From contig DASZFS010000453.1 in NCBI GenBank assembly GCA_035939575.1, positions 1-9,168 on the forward strand: 9,168 bases of DNA. Direction: 5' to 3'. This DNA comes from DATKHR01 sp035939575. GTDB taxonomy: Bacteria > Acidobacteriota > Vicinamibacteria > Vicinamibacterales > CAVVIG01. Under the pieces are notes generated by a model, which was given only the letters and a program-made list of their open reading frames with translations, had not been told where the DNA came from and made no database searches. Numbering within the stretch: the first letter of the stretch is position 1; each line of letters starts with the position of its first letter. This document shows positions 1 through 7,150 of the stretch, piece after piece. A program made the position numbers and the translations under genes.

Positions 1-558
1 CATCTCGTGGACGCCGTTGCGGCTTCATTGGCGCTCCCGCTGGCGACCGAGCCGCATCAGGCGACGTTTGCAGCCGACGCGTACTGGCGGGGCGAGACCC
101 ACAGGCTGTGCGACCGCCCGGCGAGCCTGATCCGCCTCATCGACGAGCTCATCGAGCTCGGGGTCCAGCAGGTCGTGCTCGTGGCCGCGACGCCGGAGTC
201 AGCCGGCCCGCACGCTCTGGCGCCGCCTCGCGTGGACGGCCGTGGGCGCCTTGGCGAGTACCTACAGTCGTCGGAGGCAGCGATTCTCAGGGACGCGACG
301 ACGACGACAGGCGGCGTGCGCATCTACACGATCCGACCGGTCCACAATCCGATTGGACCGCTGGATCTCGCCGGGGGGTTCGATGATCGTTCTCATCGCA
401 GCCAGCCGCTCGCCGAGCTGATGGCCCGCGGGTACGAGGATGCTTACCACCAGTTCGTCGAACCGGTGGTCGGGGCAAGCGGCGAACGGATTCAGCCACC
501 AGCGCGAACGGAGACGACGCATGAAGGGACTGGCAACAGAGCTCATCCACGCAGGTGA
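1..558 (+). CDS. C-terminal part of a patatin-like phospholipase-type protein (5' truncated)
   Basis: The reading frame is open from the first base, so the gene starts upstream; 185 residues are visible before the TGA at 556-558. The segment DAVAASLALP near the left edge resembles the patatin 'AASxAxP' stretch, which lies shortly before the catalytic Asp-Gly-Gly. The following CDRPASLIRLIDELIELGV then VVLVAATPE looks like the patatin region where DGG is followed by an amphipathic helix and a hydrophobic strand. Here DGG itself is not present (CDRP instead), so catalytic activity is doubtful or the alignment is off. The later TIRPVHNPIGPLDL and RGYEDAYHQFVEPVVGASG segments look conserved in style, but I cannot assign a function to them. 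The last 20 or so residues are Arg/Thr/Pro-rich and lie mainly where the frame approaches and overlaps the next gene, so they are probably a non-conserved tail. The family call is a tentative inference from motif resemblance; the catalytic GxSxG part is outside the window. Confidence 0.5.
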   Translation, partial: HLVDAVAASLALPLATEPHQATFAADAYWRGETHRLCDRPASLIRLIDELIELGVQQVVLVAATPESAGPHALAPPRVDGRGRLGEYLQSSEAAILRDATTTTGGVRIYTIRPVHNPIGPLDLAGGFDDRSHRSQPLAELMARGYEDAYHQFVEPVVGASGERIQPPARTETTHEGTGNRAHPRR

Positions 559-1696
559 GTCCGACCGCGGCGACCTGGCGCCGCTGACCACGCCCATCTA
601 CGAGACGACCACATTCGTCTTCGACAGCGCCGCGGAGGTGCTCGACTACAACGAAGGGCGCTCGGGCAAGTACCTCTACTCGCGTTACACGAACCCGACC
701 GTCGTGAGCACGGAGCGCAAGCTCGCCGCGCTCGACCGGGCCGAGCGCGCGCTGCTGTTTGGATCGGGCCAGGGCGCGACGACGACGATTCTGCTCGGGC
801 ACTTGAAGGCCGGCGACGAGCTGGTCTGCAGCGCCGCGATCTACGGCGGCACGCTGCACCTGCTCGAGGACGTGCTGACGCGCCTTGGAATCGTCCCCCG
901 GTTCGTCTCGCTGGCCGAGCTCGCGGAGCCAGAACGGCTCTTTACCGACAGAACGCGCGCGGTCTGGTTCGAGTCGCCCACCAACCCGACGCTCCGCTGC
1001 GTCGACATCGCGCGCGTCGCCGCGGCGTGCCGCGCAAGGGGGGTCCTGTCCATCGTCGACAACACCTTCGCGAGCCCGATCAACCAGCAACCGCTTGCGC
1101 TCGGCGTCGATCTCGCCATGCAGAGCGTCACGAAATATCTGAACGGCCACAGCGACGTGACCGGCGGGTCGGTCAGCGGATCGGCGGCGCTGCTGGCCCC
1201 GATCGAGAAAACGCGACGGCTGATCGGCACGGTCATGGATCCGCATCCCGCGTACGCGCTCGGGCGGGGGCTGAAGACCCTGCCGCTCCGCGTCAAGCAG
1301 CACAACGCAAACGCACTGGCTGTCGCCGAGTTCCTGGCAGCGGATCCGAGGGTCAGCCAGGTGTTCTATCCCGGGCTCGCCTCGCATCCCGACCACGGTA
1401 TCGCGAGGCGTCAGATGGCCGGGTACGGCGGCATGGTATGCGTCGATCTCGGTGGCAGCTATGAGCGCGCCGCGCGGGCGTACGATCGGCTGCAGCTCGT
1501 CAAGCGCGCGGCCAGCCTGGGCGGTGTAGAGAGCCTCGTGAGCCTTCCGGTTCTCACGTCGCAGTGGGGGCATACCGACGCCCAGCTGCGCGAGGCGGGC
1601 GTGACGCGGGGGATGCTGCGGCTGTCGATCGGGCTCGAGGAGGCGGTCGACGTGATTGCGGATCTCGATCAGGCGCTCGGCGTGAGCGGGCGTTGA
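521..1696 (+). CDS. Cys/Met-metabolism PLP-dependent enzyme (cystathionine gamma-synthase / gamma-lyase type)
   Basis: This 391-residue cytoplasmic enzyme belongs to the fold-type I, gamma family of PLP enzymes, which act on the gamma-carbon of sulfur amino acids or homoserine esters. The Schiff-base lysine is K205 in SVTKYLNGHSD. YSRYTNPT (53-60) supplies the Tyr/Arg that reach the neighbouring subunit's PLP phosphate. GSGQGA (81-86) forms the phosphate-binding turn, D180 in SIVDNTFASP pairs with the pyridine nitrogen, and R367 in MLRLSIGLE should bind the substrate carboxylate. The IYGGT segment (107-111) has Gly where methionine gamma-lyases have their catalytic Cys, which argues against a dedicated methionine gamma-lyase. 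The length fits cystathionine gamma-synthase or lyase (about 380-400) better than the longer O-acetylhomoserine sulfhydrylases (about 430). Synthase and lyase cannot be separated from sequence alone. The ATG at 521 is chosen because GGAG at 510-513 lies 7 bases upstream and MKGLATELIHAG is a typical family N-terminus. It overlaps the preceding gene by 38 bases in another frame, which suggests translational coupling. Confidence 0.93.
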   Translation: MKGLATELIHAGESDRGDLAPLTTPIYETTTFVFDSAAEVLDYNEGRSGKYLYSRYTNPTVVSTERKLAALDRAERALLFGSGQGATTTILLGHLKAGDELVCSAAIYGGTLHLLEDVLTRLGIVPRFVSLAELAEPERLFTDRTRAVWFESPTNPTLRCVDIARVAAACRARGVLSIVDNTFASPINQQPLALGVDLAMQSVTKYLNGHSDVTGGSVSGSAALLAPIEKTRRLIGTVMDPHPAYALGRGLKTLPLRVKQHNANALAVAEFLAADPRVSQVFYPGLASHPDHGIARRQMAGYGGMVCVDLGGSYERAARAYDRLQLVKRAASLGGVESLVSLPVLTSQWGHTDAQLREAGVTRGMLRLSIGLEEAVDVIADLDQALGVSGR

Positions 1697-1723
1697 CCTG
1701 GCGAGGCATTGAAGAGATAGGTC

Positions 1724-3193
1724 CTAGCGCGCTTTGACCTCTTCAGGCTCGCTTCGGCCCTCGGCCTTCTGGCCTTTGACGTCCTTCTCCTTTGGCTGCT
1801 CGTGGATGAGGAAGTCCTGTACGAGCGCCGCGAGGCGGGCGCCAATCTCGTCGCCCGAGATGTCGCCGAACTTCGCGCGGAACGCCCGGACGGGCACGAT
1901 GGCCTTGGCCATGGCGCGGTGGCCGCCGGCGCTTCCGATGTCCGAGAAGAAGCGCCGTACGAACTCGCCCGCGTTCTTCGTGTAGCCGAGGTTCCGCACC
2001 GAGATGACCAGCGTCTCGTTGACGATGCCCGCGACGATCGTCCACTTGACATCCTCGAGCTGCAGGAAGAAGTCGGCCACGTAGGGGATGAAATCCTCGC
2101 GCGGCGATGGGCCGAGGAAGGCGCAGAACACCTGATCGGCGAGTCGGCCGTTCCGGTAGGCCTTCATCACGTAATCGAGCCGCTCGAGCGTGATCTCGGC
2201 GCCCTCCATCTTGCGGATGAGCGCGGCGTCGGCGAGCGGATAGAGATACGAAAACGCCTCGAGGTCGACGCGGTTAGTCGACCGGTTGAAGAACAGCGTG
2301 TCGGATTTGATCGCGTACAACATCGCCGTTGCTGCGCGTTCGGAGATGTTCACGTCGACTGCGCGCAGGTGCTCGGTCAGGATGGTCGACGTCGAGCCGT
2401 AGTCCGGCCGGATGTCCTTGAAGACCGCGGTATAGCCCGGCTGCTCCGGGTGGTGGTCGATGACGAGGTCGACGCGGTCGATCATCTCGCCGAAGTAGTG
2501 CGGCTGGACGTCCACCATGGCGATCCGGTCGTACTCGCGCAGCGTCTCGGGCGTGATCGCCTCGACGTGCAGGTCGAGCAGGTTCACCATGCGCTGGTTC
2601 TCGGGGCGCGTCACGCCCTGGATGGCCCCGATGATCGCCGTCGTCTTCGTGCGGCGCAGGACGTTGCGCAGGGCGAGACCGCTCGCCATCGCGTCAGGGT
2701 CCGGATCGTTGTGCAGCATGATCAGCACGCGGTCGGCGTCGCTGAAGTAGCGCTGGTACTGCTGCACGCGGGCCCGCGTCAGGGATCGACTGAACTCGGT
2801 GAGGAGCGGCCCGCCGAACAGCTCCGACATCGAGAGGTATGCGACGTCGGGAAGCTGCTGCCGGTATTCCTCGGCGCGCTCCTGGCCGGCGCCAGCGCCA
2901 ACGCCCAGGATGTAGACGAGCGTTCCGCCAGCGTCACGAATGGCCTCGAGGATTTTCTTGAGGCTTCGCCGTCCGTTGTCCTCGACGACCACGCACGTGC
3001 TGGGACCCAGGTCGGCTTTGACCCACGTCTCCGTGCGCCGCGGGTCACCGGATGTCACCGAGACGCCGGCTTCGTGCAGCCGGCGCGCGAGAGGCCGGGT
3101 TTCGACGATGAACTCCACTTCGAAGCCGGGCAGCAGGATCTCATCAAGCATCCTGATGACCAGCTCGTCCTGGCAGACGGCTAGACAGCGCAT
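1724..3193 (-). CDS. DHH-DHHA1 family phosphoesterase with N-terminal TrkA-N-like domain
   Basis: This 489-residue protein has three parts. Residues 1 to about 105 resemble a TrkA-N/RCK Rossmann domain: alternating strands and helices, a GD at 49-50, and VVV then YILGVG strands. The usual GxGxxG dinucleotide loop is replaced by VCQDEL. Residues about 155-310 are a DHH domain: HNDPDPDA (161-168), DVQP (228-231), DHHPE (246-250) and SD in AIKSDTLFF (297-298) supply the Mn-binding Asp/His set. Residues about 385-460 are DHHA1, with GSAGGHRAMA (420-429) as substrate-binding motif. The family hydrolyses phosphodiester bonds in short oligonucleotides or cyclic dinucleotides (NrnA, GdpP, RecJ relatives); the catalytic set looks intact, so activity is expected but the substrate is unknown. 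The end (466-489) is a charged Lys/Glu-rich tail. The ATG at 3193 has GAGAGG (plus-strand cctctc 3205-3210) 11 bases upstream. It converges with the PLP enzyme gene across 27 bases and diverges from the VWFA gene. Confidence 0.9.
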   Translation of the reverse strand: MRCLAVCQDELVIRMLDEILLPGFEVEFIVETRPLARRLHEAGVSVTSGDPRRTETWVKADLGPSTCVVVEDNGRRSLKKILEAIRDAGGTLVYILGVGAGAGQERAEEYRQQLPDVAYLSMSELFGGPLLTEFSRSLTRARVQQYQRYFSDADRVLIMLHNDPDPDAMASGLALRNVLRRTKTTAIIGAIQGVTRPENQRMVNLLDLHVEAITPETLREYDRIAMVDVQPHYFGEMIDRVDLVIDHHPEQPGYTAVFKDIRPDYGSTSTILTEHLRAVDVNISERAATAMLYAIKSDTLFFNRSTNRVDLEAFSYLYPLADAALIRKMEGAEITLERLDYVMKAYRNGRLADQVFCAFLGPSPREDFIPYVADFFLQLEDVKWTIVAGIVNETLVISVRNLGYTKNAGEFVRRFFSDIGSAGGHRAMAKAIVPVRAFRAKFGDISGDEIGARLAALVQDFLIHEQPKEKDVKGQKAEGRSEPEEVKAR

Positions 3194-3239
3194 CGTACCG
3201 TTAACCTCTCATTTTACCGCCGATTGCCGTCTGGTTGGG

Positions 3240-3263
3240 CTGGAGTTGTTGATTCCACTCCAG
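3240..3263. promoter_or_regulatory. Perfect 7-bp inverted repeat in the divergent intergenic region
   Basis: CTGGAGT at 3240-3246 and ACTCCAG at 3257-3263 are exact reverse complements separated by 10 bases. The site sits in the 142-base region between the minus-strand phosphoesterase start (3193) and the VWFA gene start (3336). The 17-base centre-to-centre distance between half-sites is more than one and a half helical turns, so a dimeric regulator or a small hairpin is possible. No known operator is recognised. Regulatory function is inference from position and symmetry. Confidence 0.3.
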
Positions 3264-3301
3264 GGGCCCTATTCCGCGGTCCTCCAAGAGCCCCGTCAAC
3301 C

Positions 3302-3310
3302 TGCTAGAGT
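3302..3310 (+). promoter_or_regulatory. Candidate extended -10 element for the VWFA gene
   Basis: TGCTAGAGT matches the extended -10 form TGn followed by TAGAGT (4 of 6 to TATAAT). No good -35 hexamer lies 16-18 bases upstream, which is tolerable for extended -10 promoters. A start about 7 bases downstream would fall close to the GTG at 3318. This is a pattern match only. Confidence 0.25.
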
Positions 3311-3335
3311 GCCGGGTGTGAGGTTGGGGGGGTGG

Positions 3336-4277
3336 ATGGCTCGTCGAGCGATGCGTGTGAGCGCAGCGATGCTGTGCGCGGCCTCGTGGGCGGTCGGTCT
3401 CCCGGCCCAGCAACCGCCACCCGTCTTTCGAGGCGGGATTGACCTCGTCAACATCGCCGTCACGGTGACCGACCGGAAGGGCACGCTCGTCACAGACCTG
3501 ACCGCGGACGATTTCGAGGTCTACGAGGACGGGCGGAAGCAAGCCGTTACGTATTTCTCGCGCGGTGACGCCGCTGACGGCCCCGCGCCCGAGATGCACC
3601 TCGGGTTGCTGCTGGACGTGAGCGGCAGCATGGAAGACGACCTGGCGTTCAGCAAGACTGCGGCCGTCAAATTTCTGAACACGCTGACCGACGCCAAGGA
3701 CGTCACGGTGGTCGACTTCGACATGGAGATCCGCGCCGCGCGCTACGGGCAGGCCGAGTTCGCGCGTCTCATCGAGCGCATCCGTCAAAAGAAGGCCGGC
3801 GGCGAGACCGCGATTTACGACGCGGTCGGCGTCTACCTGGACGGCGCCGACGGGCAGACCGGCCGCAAGATCATGCTGCTGTACACCGACGGCGGCGATA
3901 CGCGCAGCTCGCTGCCGCTGCGTGAGCTGATGGACCTGCTGAAGGCATCGGACGTCACGATGTACGCGATCGGCGAGCTGGAGCATCAGCCGTGGTCGGT
4001 CAAGAGCCAGCAGCGCATGGTTCTCCAGCAGATGGCCGAAGTCACGGGCGGGCAGGCGTTCTTTCCTACGTCGACCCGGCAGCTGGACGACGTCTACCAG
4101 ACCGTGCTTTCGCAGGTCCGCGCTCAGTACACGCTCGGCTACACGTCGACGAACTTGAAGACCGACGGCGGCTGGCGCAAAGTTGAACTGCGCCTTGCGC
4201 ATCGGGATGAGCGCGGCGTGCGCCTCCGCGCCCGCAAGGGGTACTTCTCACCATACAAGCCGCCGTACAAACCCTAG
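3336..4277 (+). CDS. Secreted VWFA-domain protein (acidobacterial VWFA-related family)
   Basis: This 313-residue protein has an N-terminal Sec-type signal: basic MARRAMR, a hydrophobic core of about 14 residues, and a likely cleavage after LPA (residues 22-24). Residues 35-75 (IDLVNIAVTVTDRKG..., DLTADDFEVYEDG) form the beta-rich front piece typical of the acidobacterial VWFA-related family. The VWA domain follows, with MIDAS motif DVSGS (94-98), Thr158 in GGETAIYD, and the Asp of YTDGGDT (184-189), so metal-dependent ligand binding should be possible. A final beta-rich segment (265-303, YTLGYTSTN...GYFSPYKPP) also fits the family. The role is probably extracytoplasmic adhesion or protein-protein interaction; the ligand is unknown. 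ATG 3336 is preceded by a run of seven G, but the GTG at 3318 and the ATG at 3351 are also in frame and leave a usable signal peptide. The frame stays open upstream, antisense to the phosphoesterase, without family similarity, so that part is excluded. Confidence 0.87.
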   Translation: MARRAMRVSAAMLCAASWAVGLPAQQPPPVFRGGIDLVNIAVTVTDRKGTLVTDLTADDFEVYEDGRKQAVTYFSRGDAADGPAPEMHLGLLLDVSGSMEDDLAFSKTAAVKFLNTLTDAKDVTVVDFDMEIRAARYGQAEFARLIERIRQKKAGGETAIYDAVGVYLDGADGQTGRKIMLLYTDGGDTRSSLPLRELMDLLKASDVTMYAIGELEHQPWSVKSQQRMVLQQMAEVTGGQAFFPTSTRQLDDVYQTVLSQVRAQYTLGYTSTNLKTDGGWRKVELRLAHRDERGVRLRARKGYFSPYKPPYKP

Positions 4278-4310
4278 TCCCTCAAATCCTCAGATCCTCA
4301 AGTCCTCAAA
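4278..4310. repeat. Imperfect 8-bp tandem repeat (TCCTCAAA-type), four copies
   Basis: Directly after the VWFA stop codon come TCCCTCAAA, TCCTCAGA, TCCTCAAG and TCCTCAAA in head-to-tail order. The first unit has one extra C and the others differ by single bases. It fills half of the 67-base spacer before uvrB. It is AT-richer and purine/pyrimidine biased compared with its surroundings. Function is unknown: it may be slippage-generated simple sequence, or a dispersed intergenic repeat of this genome. Confidence 0.7.
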
Positions 4311-4324
4311 TCTCGTCGCCTGTG

Positions 4325-4333
4325 TAGTACGAT
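4325..4333 (+). promoter_or_regulatory. Candidate -10 element immediately before uvrB
   Basis: Two overlapping -10-like hexamers are present: TAGTAC (4325-4330) and TACGAT (4328-4333, 4 of 6 to TATAAT). Transcription would start only a few bases before the ATG at 4345, giving an almost leaderless message. This agrees with the absence of a Shine-Dalgarno sequence. No convincing -35 is visible and no LexA box is recognised. Confidence 0.25.
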
Positions 4334-4344
4334 TGCCGATTGGT

Positions 4345-6366
4345 ATGCCCTCCGTGTACGACCGCTTCAACCTGGTCTCCGAGTTTTCGCTCGCCGGCGA
4401 TCAGGAGCGCGCGATCGACGAGCTGACCCAGGGCCTGAACCGCGGCGACCCGCACCAGGTCCTGCTGGGTGTCACGGGGTCGGGCAAGACGTTCACGATG
4501 GCGCAAACGATTGCCCGCGTGAACCGGCCGACGCTCGTCATGGTGCACAACAAGACCCTGGCGGCGCAGCTCTACCAGGAGTTTCACCGGTTCTTCCCCG
4601 AGAACGCCGTCGAGTACTTCGTCAGCTACTACGACTACTACCAGCCGGAGGCCTACGTCCCGTCGACCGACTCGTACATCGAGAAGGAAGCGACCATCAA
4701 CGACGAGATCGACCGCATGCGGTTGTCGGCGACGCGGTCGCTGTTCGAGCGCCGGGACGTCATCATCGTGGCGAGCGTCTCGTGCATTTACGGCCTCGGC
4801 TCGCCCGAGGCGTACTACGGGATGCTGCTCCCGCTCGAGCGCGGCCAGCGCATCAAGCGCGAAGAGATCCTCCGCAAGCTCGTGGAGATTCAGTACGAGC
4901 GCAACGACCATGAGTTCGGGCGCGGCACCTTCCGCGTCCGTGGCGACGTCATCGAGGTCTACCCGTCGTACGAAGAGCAGGGGCTGCGCATCGAGTTGTT
5001 CGGCGATGAGATCGACGCCCTGACGTCGTTCGACGCGCTGACGGGCAAGACGATTCGGCGCCACGACAAGACCGCGGTCTACCCGAAATCGCATTTCGTC
5101 GCCCCGCGCGAGCGCACCCGCCGCGCCGTCGAGACGATCAAGGCGGAGCTGGCCGAGCGCCGGTCGCAGCTCGAGTCGGAAGGGCGCCTGCTCGAGGCGC
5201 AGCGCCTCCACCAGCGAACGATGTTCGACCTCGAGATGATCCGCGAGATCGGGTACTGTCACGGCATCGAGAACTACGCGCGGCACCTGACCGGGCGTAA
5301 CCCGGGCGAGCCGCCTCCCACGCTCCTGGACTACCTGCCGAACGACGCCCTCGTGATTGTCGACGAGAGCCACCAAACCGTTCCGCAAGTCCGCGGGATG
5401 TATCACGGCGATCGCTCGCGAAAAGAAGTGCTCGTCGCATACGGATTCCGGCTGCCCTCCGCGCTGGACAACCGCCCCCTGAGCTTCGGCGAATGGGAAG
5501 AGCGCGTCCGGCAGGTCGTGTTCGTGTCGGCGACGCCCGGTCCCTACGAGCTGGCCAGGTCACAAGGCGTCGTCGTGGAGCAGATCATCCGGCCGACCGG
5601 GCTCATCGACCCGCCGATTGAGGTCCGGCCCGTCAAAGGACAGGTCGACGACCTGCTCCAGGAGATTCGCGATCGCGTCGAGCGCGGCGAGCGCGTGCTC
5701 GTGACAACGCTGACCAAGCGGATGGCGGAAGACCTGACGCAGTACTATCAGGAGCTCGGCGTCAAGGTGCGGTATCTGCACTCGGACATCGAGACGCTCG
5801 AACGCGTGGAGATTCTGCGCGGGCTGCGCCGCGGAGAGTTCGACGTGCTCGTCGGGATCAACCTGCTGCGAGAGGGACTGGACCTGCCTGAAGTCTCGCT
5901 CGTCGCCATCCTCGACGCTGACAAGGAAGGGTTCTTGCGATCGGGCGGCTCGCTGATCCAGACGTCGGGTCGCGCGGCCCGGAACGTGAACGGGCGCGTC
6001 ATCATGTACGCCGACACCGAGACCGACTCGATGCGGGCGGCGATTGACGAGACCGGCCGCCGCCGCGCGATCCAGGCGCGCTACAACGAGGATCACGGCA
6101 TCACGCCGCAATCGATCGTGAAGCGGATCGACGATGTGATGTCGAGCGTGTACGAGCGCGACTATCTGACGCCGGCGGCGGCCGTGGACGACACCGAGCG
6201 CTTCCATACGCAGCAGCAGCTCGACGCGCACATCGCGTCGCTTCAGGAACAGATGCGCACGGCGGCCGCGAACCTGGACTTCGAGAAGGCCGCCTCGCTC
6301 CGCGACGACGTCAAACGCCTGCGCAATCCCGAGCTGGGGCTGCCGCGGCCGGCGCGGAGGGCCTGA
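4345..6366 (+). CDS. uvrB: UvrABC nucleotide excision repair subunit B
   Basis: UvrB is the DNA-damage verification helicase-like subunit: UvrA loads it at lesions, and it then recruits UvrC for dual incision. The product is 673 residues, the usual family length. Walker A is GVTGSGKT (42-49). The damage-probing beta-hairpin contains YYDYYQPEAYVP (95-106). The Walker B/DEAD-like box is VIVDESH (337-343), motif III is SATPG (395-399), motif V spans GINLLREGLDLP (504-515), and the arginine-finger motif VI is QTSGRAARN (539-547). A UVR domain (about 625-660, with NLDFEKAASLRDDVKRL) provides the UvrC contact. All parts are intact. The ATG at 4345 is chosen because SVYDRFNLVSEFSLAGDQ is the normal family N-terminus; the frame is open further upstream but only through the end of the VWFA gene and the tandem repeat. 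No Shine-Dalgarno sequence precedes this ATG. It is the first gene of a tight run into the mla genes, 7 bases downstream. Confidence 0.98.
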   Translation: MPSVYDRFNLVSEFSLAGDQERAIDELTQGLNRGDPHQVLLGVTGSGKTFTMAQTIARVNRPTLVMVHNKTLAAQLYQEFHRFFPENAVEYFVSYYDYYQPEAYVPSTDSYIEKEATINDEIDRMRLSATRSLFERRDVIIVASVSCIYGLGSPEAYYGMLLPLERGQRIKREEILRKLVEIQYERNDHEFGRGTFRVRGDVIEVYPSYEEQGLRIELFGDEIDALTSFDALTGKTIRRHDKTAVYPKSHFVAPRERTRRAVETIKAELAERRSQLESEGRLLEAQRLHQRTMFDLEMIREIGYCHGIENYARHLTGRNPGEPPPTLLDYLPNDALVIVDESHQTVPQVRGMYHGDRSRKEVLVAYGFRLPSALDNRPLSFGEWEERVRQVVFVSATPGPYELARSQGVVVEQIIRPTGLIDPPIEVRPVKGQVDDLLQEIRDRVERGERVLVTTLTKRMAEDLTQYYQELGVKVRYLHSDIETLERVEILRGLRRGEFDVLVGINLLREGLDLPEVSLVAILDADKEGFLRSGGSLIQTSGRAARNVNGRVIMYADTETDSMRAAIDETGRRRAIQARYNEDHGITPQSIVKRIDDVMSSVYERDYLTPAAAVDDTERFHTQQQLDAHIASLQEQMRTAAANLDFEKAASLRDDVKRLRNPELGLPRPARRA

Positions 6367-6373
6367 GCGGGGC

Positions 6374-7147
6374 GTGCTGTCGCTCGTGGAGCGCTGGGCG
6401 AAGGAGGCGGCCCTCGAGGTGCAGGAATACGTGCGCCTGACCGCCGCCACGCTCCGCTCGCTCGTCACCCCGCCCATTTATCCTCACGATATCGTGGAGC
6501 AGTTCGACGCGATTGGCGTCGGATCGCTCACGGTCGTGCTCCTCTCGGGTGTGTTTACGGGTGCGGCGCTCGCGCTGCAGAGCGGCCAGACCCTGGACCA
6601 GTTCGGCGCACGGCCCGTCGTGGGCCGCCTCGTCAGCGCGTCGATGATCAAGGAGCTCGGGCCGGTGCTGACAGCCCTGATGCTGACCGGACGGATCGGG
6701 TCGGGCATCGCCGCCGAGCTCGGCTCGATGATGGTGACCGACCAGATCAATGCCCTGCGCGCGCTCGGCACCGACCCTGTCCGCAAGCTCGTGGTCCCGC
6801 GCGTCCTCGCCGGCTTCTTCATGGCGCCCATCCTGACGGTCATCTCCGACTTCGTGGGGATCTTCGGCGGCTGGGTGGTGGCGCGCTTCACGCTGCAGGT
6901 GAACACCGGCCTGTACTGGTCCTCGGTGACCAAGGGGCTCTACCTTCAGGATGCCTGGATGGGGCTCATCAAGCCGTTCGTCTTCGGCTTCATCATCGTG
7001 ACCATCGCCTGCCACGTGGGGCTTCGGACGTCGGGCGGCACGGCCGGCGTCGGACGATCGACGACGCTGTCGGTCGTGGCCGGCTCGGTGGCGGTGATTG
7101 CGGCCGACTTCTTCGTGACGCAGATTCTGATGTCGCTGCTGTACTGA
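6374..7147 (+). CDS. mlaE: MlaE-type ABC transporter permease (phospholipid transport)
   Basis: This 257-residue inner-membrane permease is of the MlaE family and works as a dimer with MlaF ATPase and a hexameric MCE protein to move phospholipids. Hydrophobic segments lie at about 47-69, 96-117, 145-171, 198-216 and 229-256. An amphipathic N-terminal helix (1-30) fits the interfacial helix of the family. The family signature is clear in KELGPVLTALMLTGRIGSGI (93-112) and the following ELGSMMVTDQINALRALGTDP, which faces the ATPase. The GTG at 6374 is taken as start: it is 7 bases after the uvrB stop, follows a GAGCGGGGC purine-rich stretch, and gives the usual length. A second in-frame GTG at 6386 is possible. 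Tight spacing on both sides indicates co-transcription with uvrB and mlaF. Confidence 0.94.
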   Translation: MLSLVERWAKEAALEVQEYVRLTAATLRSLVTPPIYPHDIVEQFDAIGVGSLTVVLLSGVFTGAALALQSGQTLDQFGARPVVGRLVSASMIKELGPVLTALMLTGRIGSGIAAELGSMMVTDQINALRALGTDPVRKLVVPRVLAGFFMAPILTVISDFVGIFGGWVVARFTLQVNTGLYWSSVTKGLYLQDAWMGLIKPFVFGFIIVTIACHVGLRTSGGTAGVGRSTTLSVVAGSVAVIAADFFVTQILMSLLY

Positions 7148-7150
7148 CCG

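Noticed and set aside
287..1573. Long minus-strand open frame antisense to the PLP enzyme gene
   Set aside because: The plus-strand protein has all family motifs. The antisense product is Arg-rich with no recognisable domain, as expected from open frames opposite high-GC3 genes.
1697..1723. Terminator between the two convergent genes
   Set aside because: Only TAGGTCCTA, a 4-bp arm symmetry, is visible. There is no stable stem and no T-run.
1802..3184. Long plus-strand open frame opposite the DHH phosphoesterase
   Set aside because: The product is a low-complexity Asp/Val/Arg-rich shadow, while the minus strand encodes intact DHH and DHHA1 motifs.
2940..3335. N-terminal extension of the VWFA protein
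   Set aside because: The frame is open, but it runs antisense through the phosphoesterase gene and would bury the signal peptide inside the protein.
3194..3335. Minus-strand promoters TTGACG...GGAATA and TAAAAT for the phosphoesterase
   Set aside because: The first pair has a poor -10 and an uncertain 18-19 base spacing. The second lies so close to the ribosome binding site that transcription would begin inside it.
4183..4344. N-terminal extension of UvrB
   Set aside because: It would overlap the VWFA gene and translate the tandem repeat. UvrB proteins start close to the YDRFNLVSEF segment.
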